Counted from the stretch's first letter, positions 17,358-26,457 are shown. The stretch is DNA of 64,000 nt from CAZTDD01 sp964612675 (GCA_964612675.1 CAZTDD010000005.1:1-64000); one strand, 5' to 3'. Numbers and translations are program-made. The notes: generated by a model not told the origin, from the letters alone.

Positions 17358-17825
17358 ATGGCCACTGTACTGGAAGGAAAAATCGACGGCAAAGGAAGAA
17401 AATTCGGGATTATTGTATCTCGATTTAACAGTTTTATCTCGGAACGGCTGTTGGATGGTTGCCTGGATGGTTTACATCGTCACGGCGTTGATGACTCCGA
17501 CATCACCATTGCTCGGGTTCCAGGGGCATTGGAAATCCCTTTGATGGTGAAGAAGCTGATCGAGCATGGCGGATTTGACGCGTTGATCGCGTTGGGGACG
17601 GTGATCCGTGGAGCGACGGCGCATTTCGACTATGTTGCCGCTGAATCCGCGAAAGGGGTCGCACAAATCACTCTCGAAACCGGTGTTCCGGTCATCAATG
17701 GCATTATCACCACGGAGACCATTGAGCAGGCGATCGAGCGGGCCGGCTCAAAGGTTGGCAACAAGGGGTGGGATGCCGCCCTGGCCGCTCTGGAGATGGT
17801 GGATTTATCCCGCCAGCTCAAATAG
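17358..17825 (+). CDS. ribH: 6,7-dimethyl-8-ribityllumazine synthase
   Basis: A 155-residue lumazine synthase that condenses the RibBA-derived four-carbon phosphate with the ribitylamino pyrimidine. Family signatures are IIVSRFNSFISERLLDG, VPGALEIPLMVKKL and ALGTVIRGATAHFDYVA, followed by GVPVINGIITTETIEQAIERAG. It normally assembles as an icosahedral or pentameric particle. The ATG follows the GGGGGT of the short gap after ribBA. RibD and RibE are not in the window. Confidence 0.96.
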   Translation: MATVLEGKIDGKGRKFGIIVSRFNSFISERLLDGCLDGLHRHGVDDSDITIARVPGALEIPLMVKKLIEHGGFDALIALGTVIRGATAHFDYVAAESAKGVAQITLETGVPVINGIITTETIEQAIERAGSKVGNKGWDAALAALEMVDLSRQLK

Positions 17826-18017
17826 GCTCTTCCTCGTCGCACTCTTTGTCATTGACTCGATTCTTGTTAGGGTGAAAGAGAAGCAGGAGTATTGTCCCGT
17901 CGGCAATCAACCCGCAACTCCGTATCTGTGTATCTCTTTTGTCTCTGTCGTTGGGGCCTCAACGCCAAATCCCAAACCACTCACCTGCTTTGTCAACCGC
18001 ACTCGAAAGGAGAAATC

Positions 18018-18635
18018 ATGCTCGAAGGAGACCAACCGGACCGACAAGAGGTTTTGGCCGCAATGCCGGCCGATGTGCGCGCTGCGCTCGAACTCGAACA
18101 AGAAGAGATGGTACCGGCGATGAATGAGGCGCTCGCGAAAATGCCGGAGGAACAGGCACGCGATATCCTCCAGCAACTCTCCGAGGCGGGGATCATTCAA
18201 GTGAGTCAGGGACCCGACATGGAGGAGGTCCTACGCGTCTTCGACCCGTTGTTCCGGATCATCGCAGAGGTTGCGAAGGGGGATGCGGATCCTTCCGTCA
18301 AGCAGCGTGTCGAAGAGGGGCTCGTGAAGCTCGAGGAACTCGGATGGCCGCTCACCCAGCCGGTACATCGAATTTGGGCCGGCGAGCACGATCCGGAAGT
18401 GCTCACCGACCAAGCGGACCCCAATGCGACGGTACTCATCAACCGAATTCTCGAGCTGATTAATCAACCTTCCCGGATCGAGATCATTGCTACCTTGCCC
18501 GTCTCTGTGCGTTCGGCGCTGGAGCTCGAAGGAGAGGCTGCTGCGGAGGCGCTCCGCGAGGCAATCGAGCAGATGCCCGAAGACGAGGCGGTGGACGTCC
18601 TCGAAAAGCTCAAAATGGCGGGGTTTATTCAATAG
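18018..18635 (+). CDS. Hypothetical protein built of two related helical repeats
   Basis: A 205-residue, highly acidic, helical protein with no signal peptide. Residues about 10-60 (MPADVRAALELEQEE, MPEEQARDILQQLSEAGIIQ) are repeated near the C-terminus (LPVSVRSALELEGEA, MPEDEAVDVLEKLKMAGFIQ). The two copies are joined by a linker containing EEVLRVFDPLFRIIAEVAKG. AAAGGAG at 18006-18012 supports this start over the longer open frame. The repeat order (Pro, then RxALELE, then a helix ending in AG-x-IQ) suggests a small protein-binding module. No known family is recognised. Confidence 0.65.
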   Translation: MLEGDQPDRQEVLAAMPADVRAALELEQEEMVPAMNEALAKMPEEQARDILQQLSEAGIIQVSQGPDMEEVLRVFDPLFRIIAEVAKGDADPSVKQRVEEGLVKLEELGWPLTQPVHRIWAGEHDPEVLTDQADPNATVLINRILELINQPSRIEIIATLPVSVRSALELEGEAAAEALREAIEQMPEDEAVDVLEKLKMAGFIQ

Positions 18636-18742
18636 GGGCGCGCGGGTCGGTGCCTGTCAATCCGTACCAGGACGGTCCGCTCACCGTCCTGATAGATCAG
18701 AAATCGTCCTTCAGGGGGTGTTGGGACCGGTTCGTCTGCCAT
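18629..18742 (-). pseudogene. Possible 37-codon small protein or N-terminal gene remnant
   Basis: An ATG at 18742 preceded by GAGGA with 8-base spacing opens MADEPVPTPPEGRFLIYQDG followed by ERTVLVRIDRHRPARPY and a stop. The IYQDGERTVLVRID stretch is loosely like the beginning of RhuM/Fic-associated proteins (IYQTEDG-x-T-x-x-V), so this may be the surviving start of a degraded gene. The reading is weak. The rest of the gap 18743-19022 shows nothing convincing. Confidence 0.25.
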
Positions 18743-19022
18743 AGCCAATGTCCTCGAGGTTCGTTCAACCCGCCGATTCTTCGCAATTCTCTGGGAATGC
18801 TGCTTGTTTGGCAAGATCTGGATTATTTGCCTGTTTCTCGCACAAGTTGTGCGAGATTGGCGCTTTGTCAGGCACCGACGATGTCAGAATGGTGAATGCG
18901 CGGATAGTGCCGGTCACTCGGGTTCGTCCAGGCAAAGGCAAGCATTGAAGGATCGTGTATGATGAAACCGCTGCCTCCATCGACAGGTATGTGACGTCCC
19001 GTGCAGGAGAAAGTGGTCTCAG

Positions 19023-20489
19023 ATGACGAAGCAGAGTCCGCTCGTTCGATCCGCTTTGATCGGGGTTCTTACCGTCGCGCTCTACTGGGCCGTTTTCGGG
19101 ACACCGTGGGTCCACGGCTTCATGGGACGCGGATCGCTGGCGAACTGTGGTTTTCTGGACCGGGCCTTTCTTGTCAACCTGCACAAAAACGAGGTCGATT
19201 TCGCCTGCTACTATTCCGCCGCTCTCGCCGCACGCTGGGGCTATCCTATGCACAACACCGGCCCCTACGCGTTGCTCGAACCGAATGTTCTGCGCAATAT
19301 CTGGAAACCCGAAGACGGTCCGCACGCCAAGCCGGAAAACGTCTACCTCTATCCCGCGCTGCTTGCTTATTTACTGATTCCCTTAACCTACTTGCACTAT
19401 TCCTCGGCGGAACTGATCTGGAATTTATCCTGTATCGGCGCGTACGCCGGTGGAGTCTACCTGTTTATTCGATGCGTACGACTAACGAGATTCCGATCCT
19501 GGATTTGGACCGTGTGTTTTATTGTCTTCTCCTTGATATGGCTGCCTTTTCAAATCGCTGTTCAACACGGGCAGGTCGTTCCGTGGATATTCTTCTTGTT
19601 GGCCTTGTGTCTGTGGGCGTTGATGAAACACCGGGATCTTTTGGCGGGCGTTTCCCTTGGGTTCGCCATGGCGCTGAAACTCGGACCGGCTGTGTTTGTT
19701 CCCTTTCTTTTGGTGCGCAGACAGTGGCGCGCGGCAGCGGTTTCCGTCATCGTTTTTCTGATGCTGCTTTGTGTCGGTATCGAGCACAATGTGCGGTTGT
19801 TTCGTTGGGTGTTGCCGCATGTGCGTCTGGGATCGACGTTGCTTTCGAATCAGTGTGTGAACGGCGTGCTGTCCCGCGCGTTCACAGAGCAGCGGGAACG
19901 CTGGATTACGCCGGAAGGATATGAGGAAATCCAAGGGGCCGTCATGATGGCTTCACTTATCGGTGTGGTGGCGTTTGGGGGAGTTCTGTTTGGAGCATGG
20001 CGGGGTTCCGGGGGGGTACGCTCCTCGAAAGTCGATCCAGCTATCGGTGGCGGTTCTGTCGCTAACCCACCCAACCGTTCAACAGCAAATTACTCGCACT
20101 CTCCCTCGTGGGGGGACGAAGATTGCGAATCGTTGCTTGTTTCGTTTGTCCTTGTTGCTATGACTTTAGCTTTGTTCTCCCCGCTTTCGCGGGTTACGGA
20201 ATACACATACGCGGTGTGGGGCGCCGGGCTTCTGTTGAAACGATGGTTTGAATATGGGAAACGGAGAACCCTCTTGTACGGTGTTCCACTACTATCGGTT
20301 CTCGGATTCGCTGTGTTCGATTGGGGCGGACGGCTGCATCGCTTGACTCAAGCTGAGTGGGCGTGGTGGATCTTGGTGAATGCGACGTTCATCTGGGGGT
20401 TGATTCTGTGGTCCGTTTTGTTCGTGGACATCATAGGATGGAAACCTCTGCCACGTCGAGAAAGGGAGTGTACGACCCAATGTCATTAA
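19023..20489 (+). CDS. GT87-like (DUF2029) membrane glycosyltransferase with a C-terminus altered by an element
   Basis: A 488-residue polytopic membrane protein. The first periplasmic loop holds NEVDFACYYSAALAARWG and PENVYLYPALLAYLLIPL, matching the GT87 pattern of an acidic residue followed by YY and a YP-x-x-x-x-x-P motif. Known relatives are polyprenyl-phosphate-mannose-dependent mannosyltransferases of the cell envelope. About ten hydrophobic helices follow. The last three codons (QCH) and the stop come from the 141-bp element inserted at 20478. If the element and one target copy are removed, the frame continues TEDKIVYHEEQ to a TAA at 20659-20661. The protein is probably still functional, because only the extreme tail changed. 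Confidence 0.8.
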   Translation: MTKQSPLVRSALIGVLTVALYWAVFGTPWVHGFMGRGSLANCGFLDRAFLVNLHKNEVDFACYYSAALAARWGYPMHNTGPYALLEPNVLRNIWKPEDGPHAKPENVYLYPALLAYLLIPLTYLHYSSAELIWNLSCIGAYAGGVYLFIRCVRLTRFRSWIWTVCFIVFSLIWLPFQIAVQHGQVVPWIFFLLALCLWALMKHRDLLAGVSLGFAMALKLGPAVFVPFLLVRRQWRAAAVSVIVFLMLLCVGIEHNVRLFRWVLPHVRLGSTLLSNQCVNGVLSRAFTEQRERWITPEGYEEIQGAVMMASLIGVVAFGGVLFGAWRGSGGVRSSKVDPAIGGGSVANPPNRSTANYSHSPSWGDEDCESLLVSFVLVAMTLALFSPLSRVTEYTYAVWGAGLLLKRWFEYGKRRTLLYGVPLLSVLGFAVFDWGGRLHRLTQAEWAWWILVNATFIWGLILWSVLFVDIIGWKPLPRRERECTTQCH

Positions 20490-20618
20490 GTTAGCAAAGG
20501 GCGAAGCCGTTTACTGGGAGGGCGAGGCTCCCGCCGAGCCGAAATGAAGAAAAATGCGGCTCACCAGGAGGTTCGCCCTCCCCTCGCTCCTTCTCTGAAA
20601 CTTAACTTAATGACATTG
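20478..20618. mobile_element. 141-bp miniature inverted-repeat element, copy 2
   Basis: Same ends as copy 1 (CAATGTCATTAAGTTA and its reverse complement). The duplicated target is GTGTACGACC (20468-20477 and 20619-20628), 10 bp. It is inserted within the last codons of the GT87-like gene and supplies that gene's present stop codon. The rest of the gap to 20863 has no evident gene. Confidence 0.88.
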
Positions 20619-20863
20619 GTGTACGACCGAGGATAAGATCGTGTACCATGAGGAACAGTAAACAATGCCGCGTGGCACCGTTGCTCCGCCGGTAAAGGCG
20701 TAAGAGTCGACATCTGACAACCCTTCAGGCCATTTACAACAAGTTGTCTCCTTGCTTGCCTGCCCTTTTGGGCACGGCTATACTCCTATCTTCCGTTTTG
20801 CAAAACGGTCAGAACGTTGTTGATTCTCCGAAGCAGGCATTTGACGCTTCGGTCGGAGGTTCG

Positions 20864-21235
20864 ATGAGAAAGCGTGATCTGGAACGGTTTCGAAAGATTC
20901 TCGCGCGGAAGCGGGAAGAGGTCTTGGGAGAAATCGCCCATATCCAGGAGAATTATCGTAATGGGTCGGCACGCGATTCCTCAGGTTATGGAATTCATAT
21001 GGCCGAAAACGGGAGCGATGAAGAAGAACTCGAGAAGAATCTGACCTTTCTGGCCCAGGAAGGCGACGTTCTTCAATGGATCGATGATGCTCTCACACGA
21101 ATCGACGCGGAGAAGTATGGAATCTGTGAAAAGTGCGGCGGAGAGATCCCCAAGAAACGGTTGCTCGCCAAACCATTCGCCCAATACTGCATCGAATGCC
21201 GGAGACAGCTCGAGACGGCCCCTCAAAGCCGTTAA
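20864..21235 (+). CDS. DksA/TraR-family zinc-finger protein
   Basis: A 123-residue protein: an N-terminal coiled coil (MRKRDLERFRKILARKREEV) and a C-terminal four-cysteine zinc finger (GICEKCGGEIPKKRLLAKPF, then AQYCIECRRQLE). DksA-type proteins bind RNA polymerase through the secondary channel and act with ppGpp. Whether this member keeps the DksA acidic tip (DxxDxA) is doubtful, so it may be a TraR/YocK-like relative. GGAGGT at 20854-20860 fixes the start. The gene overlaps the following lspA frame, and dksA-like genes often precede lspA. Confidence 0.85.
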   Translation: MRKRDLERFRKILARKREEVLGEIAHIQENYRNGSARDSSGYGIHMAENGSDEEELEKNLTFLAQEGDVLQWIDDALTRIDAEKYGICEKCGGEIPKKRLLAKPFAQYCIECRRQLETAPQSR

Positions 21236-21755
21236 CCGGCGATTTCGAGCTCTCGCGTCGTTAGCAGCGATTCTGATTCTTGTGGTGTGCCTGGACACAA
21301 TCACCAAAGCGTGGGCACGAACCGCTCTGCCGGGAGATCCGATTCATGTCATCCCCGGCTTTTTCATGCTCGCTTATGTCGAGAACACCGGCATCGCTTT
21401 TGGTATGTTTCAAGGGTACGGCGAGCTCTTTTCGATTCTTTCACCTATAGCGTTTGTTTTTCTCGGTGTGGCGCTCGGGTGGCATGTCTGGCGTGCCGGA
21501 CTGATATCGGTTGGACTGGCGTGCGGCATGATCATCGGAGGAGCGCTCGGAAACGTCTGGAGCCGTTTGACCGACGGCTACGTGGTGGATTTTCTGGATT
21601 TCTACATCGGGCAACATCATTGGCCGACATTCAACGTTGCGGACAGCGCGCTTTGTTGTGGAGTTGTGCTGTTCCTTCTTCTCTCTCACCATGGCGCGGA
21701 TGCTCACGAGGCGATGGAGAGCGAGGAATCCGCTCGTACGAATGAACCCGTGTGA
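21117..21755 (+). CDS. lspA: Lipoprotein signal peptidase II
   Basis: An aspartic protease that cleaves the signal peptide of diacylglyceryl-modified prolipoproteins. Four membrane helices and the family motifs are visible: VENTGIAFGMF, GGALGNVWSRLTDGYVVDFL and TFNVADSALCCG, with the catalytic Asp residues in VVDF and NVAD. The start is uncertain. No ATG, GTG or TTG occurs between the GTG at 21126 and the first helix, so the frame must begin inside the upstream zinc-finger gene. ATG 21117 has GGAG just before it. That gives about 40 polar residues before helix 1, longer than usual. lgt follows, giving a lipoprotein-processing operon. Confidence 0.88.
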   Translation: MESVKSAAERSPRNGCSPNHSPNTASNAGDSSRRPLKAVNRRFRALASLAAILILVVCLDTITKAWARTALPGDPIHVIPGFFMLAYVENTGIAFGMFQGYGELFSILSPIAFVFLGVALGWHVWRAGLISVGLACGMIIGGALGNVWSRLTDGYVVDFLDFYIGQHHWPTFNVADSALCCGVVLFLLLSHHGADAHEAMESEESARTNEPV

Positions 21756-21821
21756 GTCCCTCACTACTCTTAATGGCAGTCGATGAGGTAGAATGTGTGC
21801 CGTCGTACGGAGGGCTCCTGA

Positions 21822-22670
21822 ATGCATCCAACATTGATTCGCATCGACGGTTTTCGGCTTACCACCTACGGGCTAATGGTTGCTGTCGCTTTCGCTACAG
21901 CGGGCCTGTTGATCGTGAGGCGCGGTCGGAAAGAGGGGGTTTCGGTCGATTTTCTGCAGGATCTCATGGTGTGGGGAATGATCGCCGGGCTGGTGGGTTC
22001 TCGGCTTCTCCACGTTGTCCTCAATCTTGATTACTACTTTCAGCATCCCATCGAGATTGTTTTTTCCCGCGAAGGGTATGTTTTCTACGGCGGATTTCTG
22101 GCCGGATTTGCGAGCGTTGTCTATATGATCCGTCGCCAAGGAGAGGATATCTGGAAGATTGGGGATCTGATTGCTCCTTATCTGGCGATGGCGCAAGGCA
22201 TCGGTCGGATTGGCTGTACCCTGTTCGGCTGTTGTTATGGTGCCGTTACCTCGCTTCCTTGGGGAGTCTGTTTTCCCCGGACCATCGATCCCAGCAGCGG
22301 GATGATTGACGGAACTCCAGCGTATCTGGAGCACCTGTCGGAGGGGTGGATCAGCATGGAAGCTACCCATTCGCTCCCGGTCCATCCCAGTCAACTCTAC
22401 TCTTCGGCCCTGGGATGGCTGAACTTCGGTCTTCTTCTGTATTTGAGGAAGCGCGGATACCGGAGAGGCGAACTCTTGTTGGCTTATGTTCTGGTTTACG
22501 CCACGGGACGATTCCTGGTGGAGTTTACCCGAGGGGACCCCCGCGGAGAGTTCATGGGACTCCTATCTACGTCGCAGTTCATCGCTTTACTTCTGTTTAT
22601 CGGGGCGCTTGTTGTGATGGCCTGGCGGCGCAAACAGTCGAAAGCCGATCCTGTCAATCCAACTGAATAG
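21822..22670 (+). CDS. lgt: Prolipoprotein diacylglyceryl transferase
   Basis: A 282-residue inner-membrane enzyme that transfers diacylglycerol from phosphatidylglycerol to the lipobox cysteine. Signatures include RLTTYGLMVAVAFATAGLLI, the IGRIGCTLFGCCYG loop corresponding to the Lgt signature, and HPSQLYSSALG, with the conserved His before the final helices. Seven hydrophobic segments are expected. The ATG at 21822 follows a GGAGGG stretch. It acts before LspA, encoded 66 bases upstream. Confidence 0.94.
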   Translation: MHPTLIRIDGFRLTTYGLMVAVAFATAGLLIVRRGRKEGVSVDFLQDLMVWGMIAGLVGSRLLHVVLNLDYYFQHPIEIVFSREGYVFYGGFLAGFASVVYMIRRQGEDIWKIGDLIAPYLAMAQGIGRIGCTLFGCCYGAVTSLPWGVCFPRTIDPSSGMIDGTPAYLEHLSEGWISMEATHSLPVHPSQLYSSALGWLNFGLLLYLRKRGYRRGELLLAYVLVYATGRFLVEFTRGDPRGEFMGLLSTSQFIALLLFIGALVVMAWRRKQSKADPVNPTE

Positions 22671-23004
22671 ACATGACATGGCTGCTTCAGGTCAGGATCT
22701 GCGATTTTGTTGCGCCGGATGCGACCCTCTGACTCAAGAGCGGTGAGTCGAAGCGTCTCTCAAACCTTATCCGTCTCGTCGGGTCTTGTCTTGACTATTT
22801 GTAAATATCCAAGCATTTTTGCCAGATCTGTTGACAGCGTGTTCTCTGTCTCTCCTTGTTGAGGAATGAATGGAGAAATCGGGATTTCGCGAAAGTTGAC
22901 TCTCGGCGATTCGGATCTTTTCCAACAAGCGCGATTTCTCTTCCGGCTGTTTCCGGTGTGTATGAGACGTGATATATTAGGGTTAGTTAATAATGTAATA
23001 TTTC
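22671..23004. other. Intergenic region between lgt and the sigma-54 activator
   Basis: About 330 bases, AT-richer than its surroundings towards the right end (GATATATTAGGGTTAGTTAA near 22971-22990), leading into a clear sigma-70 promoter. I see no gene, hairpin terminator or sigma-54 site here. Confidence 0.5.
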
Positions 23005-23034
23005 TTGACAATCACCCTCCATGTTTTCTAGAAT
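23005..23034 (+). promoter_or_regulatory. Sigma-70-type promoter of the activator gene
   Basis: TTGACA at 23005-23010 and TAGAAT at 23029-23034 with an 18-base spacer. Transcription would start near 23041, about 30 bases before the ATG at 23071. AGGAGGGAG lies in the short leader. Confidence 0.75.
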
Positions 23035-23070
23035 GGTGCCTAATCGACAGGAGGGAGCGGTATCCTATCC

Positions 23071-24081
23071 ATGACTCGCAAAAGAGTGACGTTTTCCAAT
23101 ATTGTGTATCGAAGCTCCAAAATGGAGCGGATCATTCAGACCGCTCAGCGCGTGGCTGCAACGGACACGTTGATCCTGTTAACCGGCGAGACGGGGACCG
23201 GCAAAGAGTTGCTGGCCCAGGCGATTCATACAGCCAGCGGCCGGGAAGGCAAGTTTGTTGTGATCAATTGTGCGGCGCTTCCCGGCGACCTGCTGGAGAT
23301 GGAGTTATTCGGTCACGAGAAAGGGGCCTTTACCGGGGCGGTTTATCGACGGCGGGGACGATTTGAGCATGCCGCCAGCGGGACATTGCTGTTGGACGAA
23401 ATCGGAGAGATGCCTCCCGCGAGCCAGGCCAAGTTACTCCGGGCCCTGGAAGAGAACATGGTCGAGCGACTCGGAAGCGGGGAATCGATTCCACTCGATG
23501 TCCGGTTGATTGCCGCTGCCAGCGAGCCCCTGATGCGCAAGGCGCAAACGGGGGAGTTTTTGCAGGATCTTTATTACCGTCTCAAGGAAGTCCATCTGGA
23601 CCTTCCTCCTCTTCGGGACCGGAAAGAAGACATCCCGGCTCTATCCGAGTATTTCTTGAATCTCTATAACCAGCAATATCACAAACAGATCAAGGGGCTA
23701 TCGGACGCGGCCCTCCAGTTCCTTTTGCGTCATGATTGGCCCGGCAACGTGCGCGAGCTGCATCATGTGATCAAATGCGCTGTCCTGATGAATGACGACA
23801 GCGATTTGATTTGGCTGGAACATATTCCGCTCGACATTCATCTGTCCGATTCTTCGCGCAGCTCCGAAGAGGTTGAAACAAAGGCGGACGAAGTGCTTGA
23901 GATTTTGACCTTGGATGAAGCGGAAAAGCGGCATATTCTCAGAATTCTGGAGTTTACGCGTTTCAACAAGAGTCAGGCCGCCAATATCCTGAAGATCTCA
24001 CGTCCCACACTGGACCGAAAAATCGAGAAGTATAAGCTGCATGAGATACGCATTCGTGAAAAACGACCACGGAAGCGCTGA
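23071..24081 (+). CDS. Sigma-54-dependent transcriptional activator without a receiver domain
   Basis: A 336-residue bacterial enhancer-binding protein. Walker A is GETGTGKE (39-46); the sigma-54 contact loop GAFTGA is at 85-90; Walker B is LLLDEIGEMP. A Fis-type helix-turn-helix closes the protein (NKSQAANILKISRPTLDRKI). No response-receiver, GAF or PAS domain precedes the AAA+ core, so control must be by a partner protein or by expression. Its position before a cohesin-like protein, a PilM-PilN fusion and a secretin suggests it controls this assembly module, as PilR does for pili. The target promoter was not found. Confidence 0.9.
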   Translation: MTRKRVTFSNIVYRSSKMERIIQTAQRVAATDTLILLTGETGTGKELLAQAIHTASGREGKFVVINCAALPGDLLEMELFGHEKGAFTGAVYRRRGRFEHAASGTLLLDEIGEMPPASQAKLLRALEENMVERLGSGESIPLDVRLIAAASEPLMRKAQTGEFLQDLYYRLKEVHLDLPPLRDRKEDIPALSEYFLNLYNQQYHKQIKGLSDAALQFLLRHDWPGNVRELHHVIKCAVLMNDDSDLIWLEHIPLDIHLSDSSRSSEEVETKADEVLEILTLDEAEKRHILRILEFTRFNKSQAANILKISRPTLDRKIEKYKLHEIRIREKRPRKR

Positions 24082-24381
24082 CGGACGATTCGTCCTGCGA
24101 ATCGGAAGTATGCCTCTCTTCTTGACGGCGGCGTGCTATGAAGGCTACTTTCAACTAAGAATAGGTTAAGCTAGAAGCTATACTGGAGACGATTCAGAGC
24201 AGACGAATCATTTATCGACAATTCAAAGCCGCCTGAAGTATTATCGCACCTAGTAGATATGATCCTTAGCGGGCCGTCAGGAAAGGGCGTGTGGCGTTAC
24301 GACCTGCCCGAGTAAGGAGTTAGCTGTCCGTGGGATGCATCGTATCCTGGGAAAATGAGTCTGCTCGGAAAGGACGGCACT

Positions 24382-26211
24382 ATGAGACATACCAAAGTGA
24401 CTCGATCCAGATTTTCAGGCTGTACCGTGTTCACGGGCATTGTTCTGACGATGGTGTTCTTCGCTGGAGACGTATTCGCCCAATACTCACGCAGTTCCTT
24501 TGATCGAGGTGGATTCAGTTCTCGCAGCCGCAGCAGCTCGCGGTATGATCGGGGCGCCGGCAGCATGCGCAGCCGATCGTATGGATCTACACAAAGCATG
24601 TCGCGGAATTCGTACAGCCCTTCCAATGCGCGGAATCAGCGCATGGATCCTCGCAGTTCGCGATACTCGGGGCGATCCGGCTATGGAACGGAGGACCGAC
24701 GTGGCTATAGCAGCCGCGGCAGCAGCCGCACCCGGGATTACGGACGCAGCAGCCGCCAGGATCGCTATCAGAGGAATGCCCCCACGGATCCCCGGCTACA
24801 GGCACCTGCCCCCGATTCTCGTGAAACGCCGGAGACCACAGCCCCCCGAGCCCGGCCCGCTCGGACGAGAAGCGCAGCCCCCGGCGGAGGAAGCCAGAGC
24901 GCGGAGACCTCTGTCGAGGTCGCAAAGCCTACGAAATCGCCCGGTTCTCCCAATGCGCCTTCGGCAGCAGGACGGCGCGGACAGCCCAAACAGGAAGAGA
25001 CCAAGCCTCTCGTTCAGTGGCCGACGTTCTATTTGGATGTCAATGCAGACCAGATTATTCTCGGCGACGTCTTCTCAGTCGACATTAATCTATTCAATCC
25101 GAAGAAGACCGGGTTCAGTAAACTTGCCGCTGTGATTCATTACGATCCGGTTTTCCTGCGTCCGGTTACCGGACCCGCCGAGGAAGGATCGGAACCTCGT
25201 GTCGCAGCGTCACTAATTGATGAGGTCACACGGGCGCCCGTGGAAAAAGGCATGGTTCCCGGCATGGAGAAGGAAAAGAAGCCTTACATCCGTGAGGTAT
25301 TCGATGAGCGAATCACTCTGTACGAGAACGTTGTAGATAACGAGGATGGTTTGTTGGTCTACATGTTTGAGCTGGATGACGAAACCGTTACAGCGCAGGG
25401 GCGGGTGGCGAGTGTCTATTTTGAGGCCATTCAACCGACCCGACGGACTTTTCTTTCGTTCCAGTTTGGCGAGAAGAAAGGTGAGGCGGAAACGGCGTCA
25501 ACTAGCCTCGGCACAGGATTGTTGAAGGGCGAGAAAGATGTACTTGGACTTCCCCTGCGCCCCGATGACGGGACCATCGACCGAGGTGTTACCATTCTCG
25601 CGGAGAAGCCCGAGAAGGAGCGGGTTCGCAGCCTTACCGAAAAAGAGCGACCAGGCGAGTTCTTCAGCACTCACTTGGCTCTTGTTCCGGAAAGGCGGCG
25701 CATCGTGGTCGGTGAGGAGTTTGACGTCTATGTCAGACTGGACAATCCAAACCACGTTCGTTTCGATCAAATCAGTTTGCTTGTCGCCTATAATCCCCGC
25801 GTTCTGGAACTGATCGATTACGATAAGGAGAACGCGATCACACGGGGGGTGAATGTTCACGACGGTTCTTACCGGGATGCTTTCCCATTCGACTACTTTA
25901 TCAAGAACGAGATCGACCCAGAGCGCGGATTGGTCGATTATCGAATGCGGGGCTACCGACGACCGTTGCGGTCGGAAGGTGTGCTGGCCTCGATGCGTTT
26001 CCGTGCTTTGAAGTCTACGGCCGAAACGAGTTTACGCATCTTTTTGGACCGAGATGGGAAAGACCCGACTACGGGCGTCTTTTATCGATTTGACGATGTA
26101 TTAGGCGATTCGGAAGATTTCACCGACGGAGTGAGTACGTGTTCCGTTCAGATCGGACGGCTGAGAAGTGTATCCGCTCGGGAAGGAACAGAGGGCGCCG
26201 GAGGAAGTTGA
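24382..26211 (+). CDS. Secreted Ser/Arg-rich protein with two cohesin-like modules
   Basis: A 609-residue protein with a signal peptide (cleavage near DVFAQ). Residues about 30-210 are low complexity, rich in Ser, Arg, Tyr and Pro (such as SSRYDRGAGSMRSRSYGS). Two beta-sandwich segments follow: one starting FYLDVNADQIILGDVFSVDI with an IHYDPVFLRPV strand, and one starting LVPERRRIVVGEEFDVYVRL with VAYNPRVLELIDYD. Both match the G-x-x-F-x-V-x-V and YDP-x-x-L pattern of cohesin/CBM2-like folds. ATG 24382 is preferred, with GGAAAGGA upstream. Its place ahead of pilMN suggests a role in or on the secretion apparatus. The fold call is by eye. Confidence 0.6.
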   Translation: MRHTKVTRSRFSGCTVFTGIVLTMVFFAGDVFAQYSRSSFDRGGFSSRSRSSSRYDRGAGSMRSRSYGSTQSMSRNSYSPSNARNQRMDPRSSRYSGRSGYGTEDRRGYSSRGSSRTRDYGRSSRQDRYQRNAPTDPRLQAPAPDSRETPETTAPRARPARTRSAAPGGGSQSAETSVEVAKPTKSPGSPNAPSAAGRRGQPKQEETKPLVQWPTFYLDVNADQIILGDVFSVDINLFNPKKTGFSKLAAVIHYDPVFLRPVTGPAEEGSEPRVAASLIDEVTRAPVEKGMVPGMEKEKKPYIREVFDERITLYENVVDNEDGLLVYMFELDDETVTAQGRVASVYFEAIQPTRRTFLSFQFGEKKGEAETASTSLGTGLLKGEKDVLGLPLRPDDGTIDRGVTILAEKPEKERVRSLTEKERPGEFFSTHLALVPERRRIVVGEEFDVYVRLDNPNHVRFDQISLLVAYNPRVLELIDYDKENAITRGVNVHDGSYRDAFPFDYFIKNEIDPERGLVDYRMRGYRRPLRSEGVLASMRFRALKSTAETSLRIFLDRDGKDPTTGVFYRFDDVLGDSEDFTDGVSTCSVQIGRLRSVSAREGTEGAGGS

Positions 26212-26457
26212 CGCGATTCGCAGAACATGGGCTTGCCTACCGGTTAGAGGAGTGTTTCAGGTATCCTTGTCAAAATGCTTGCTTTGAGGAGTAGTCTTGT
26301 CCACGGCGCGGAGGTATTCATAAGTATCCCTCAGTTTGAAATTGGATCCCCTCCGGCGGGGATACGTCGCGTAGAGGGTTTGTGATTCCCTTCCGTCGTT
26401 TTAGGAGACTTGCTAGAATCCCGCTCCCGTGCAAGTGCGTTGCCGGAAAGGACAGTT

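Noticed and set aside
20677..20700. Sigma-54 promoter (TGGCACCGTTGC) before the dksA-like gene
   Set aside because: The two conserved blocks are three bases too close together.
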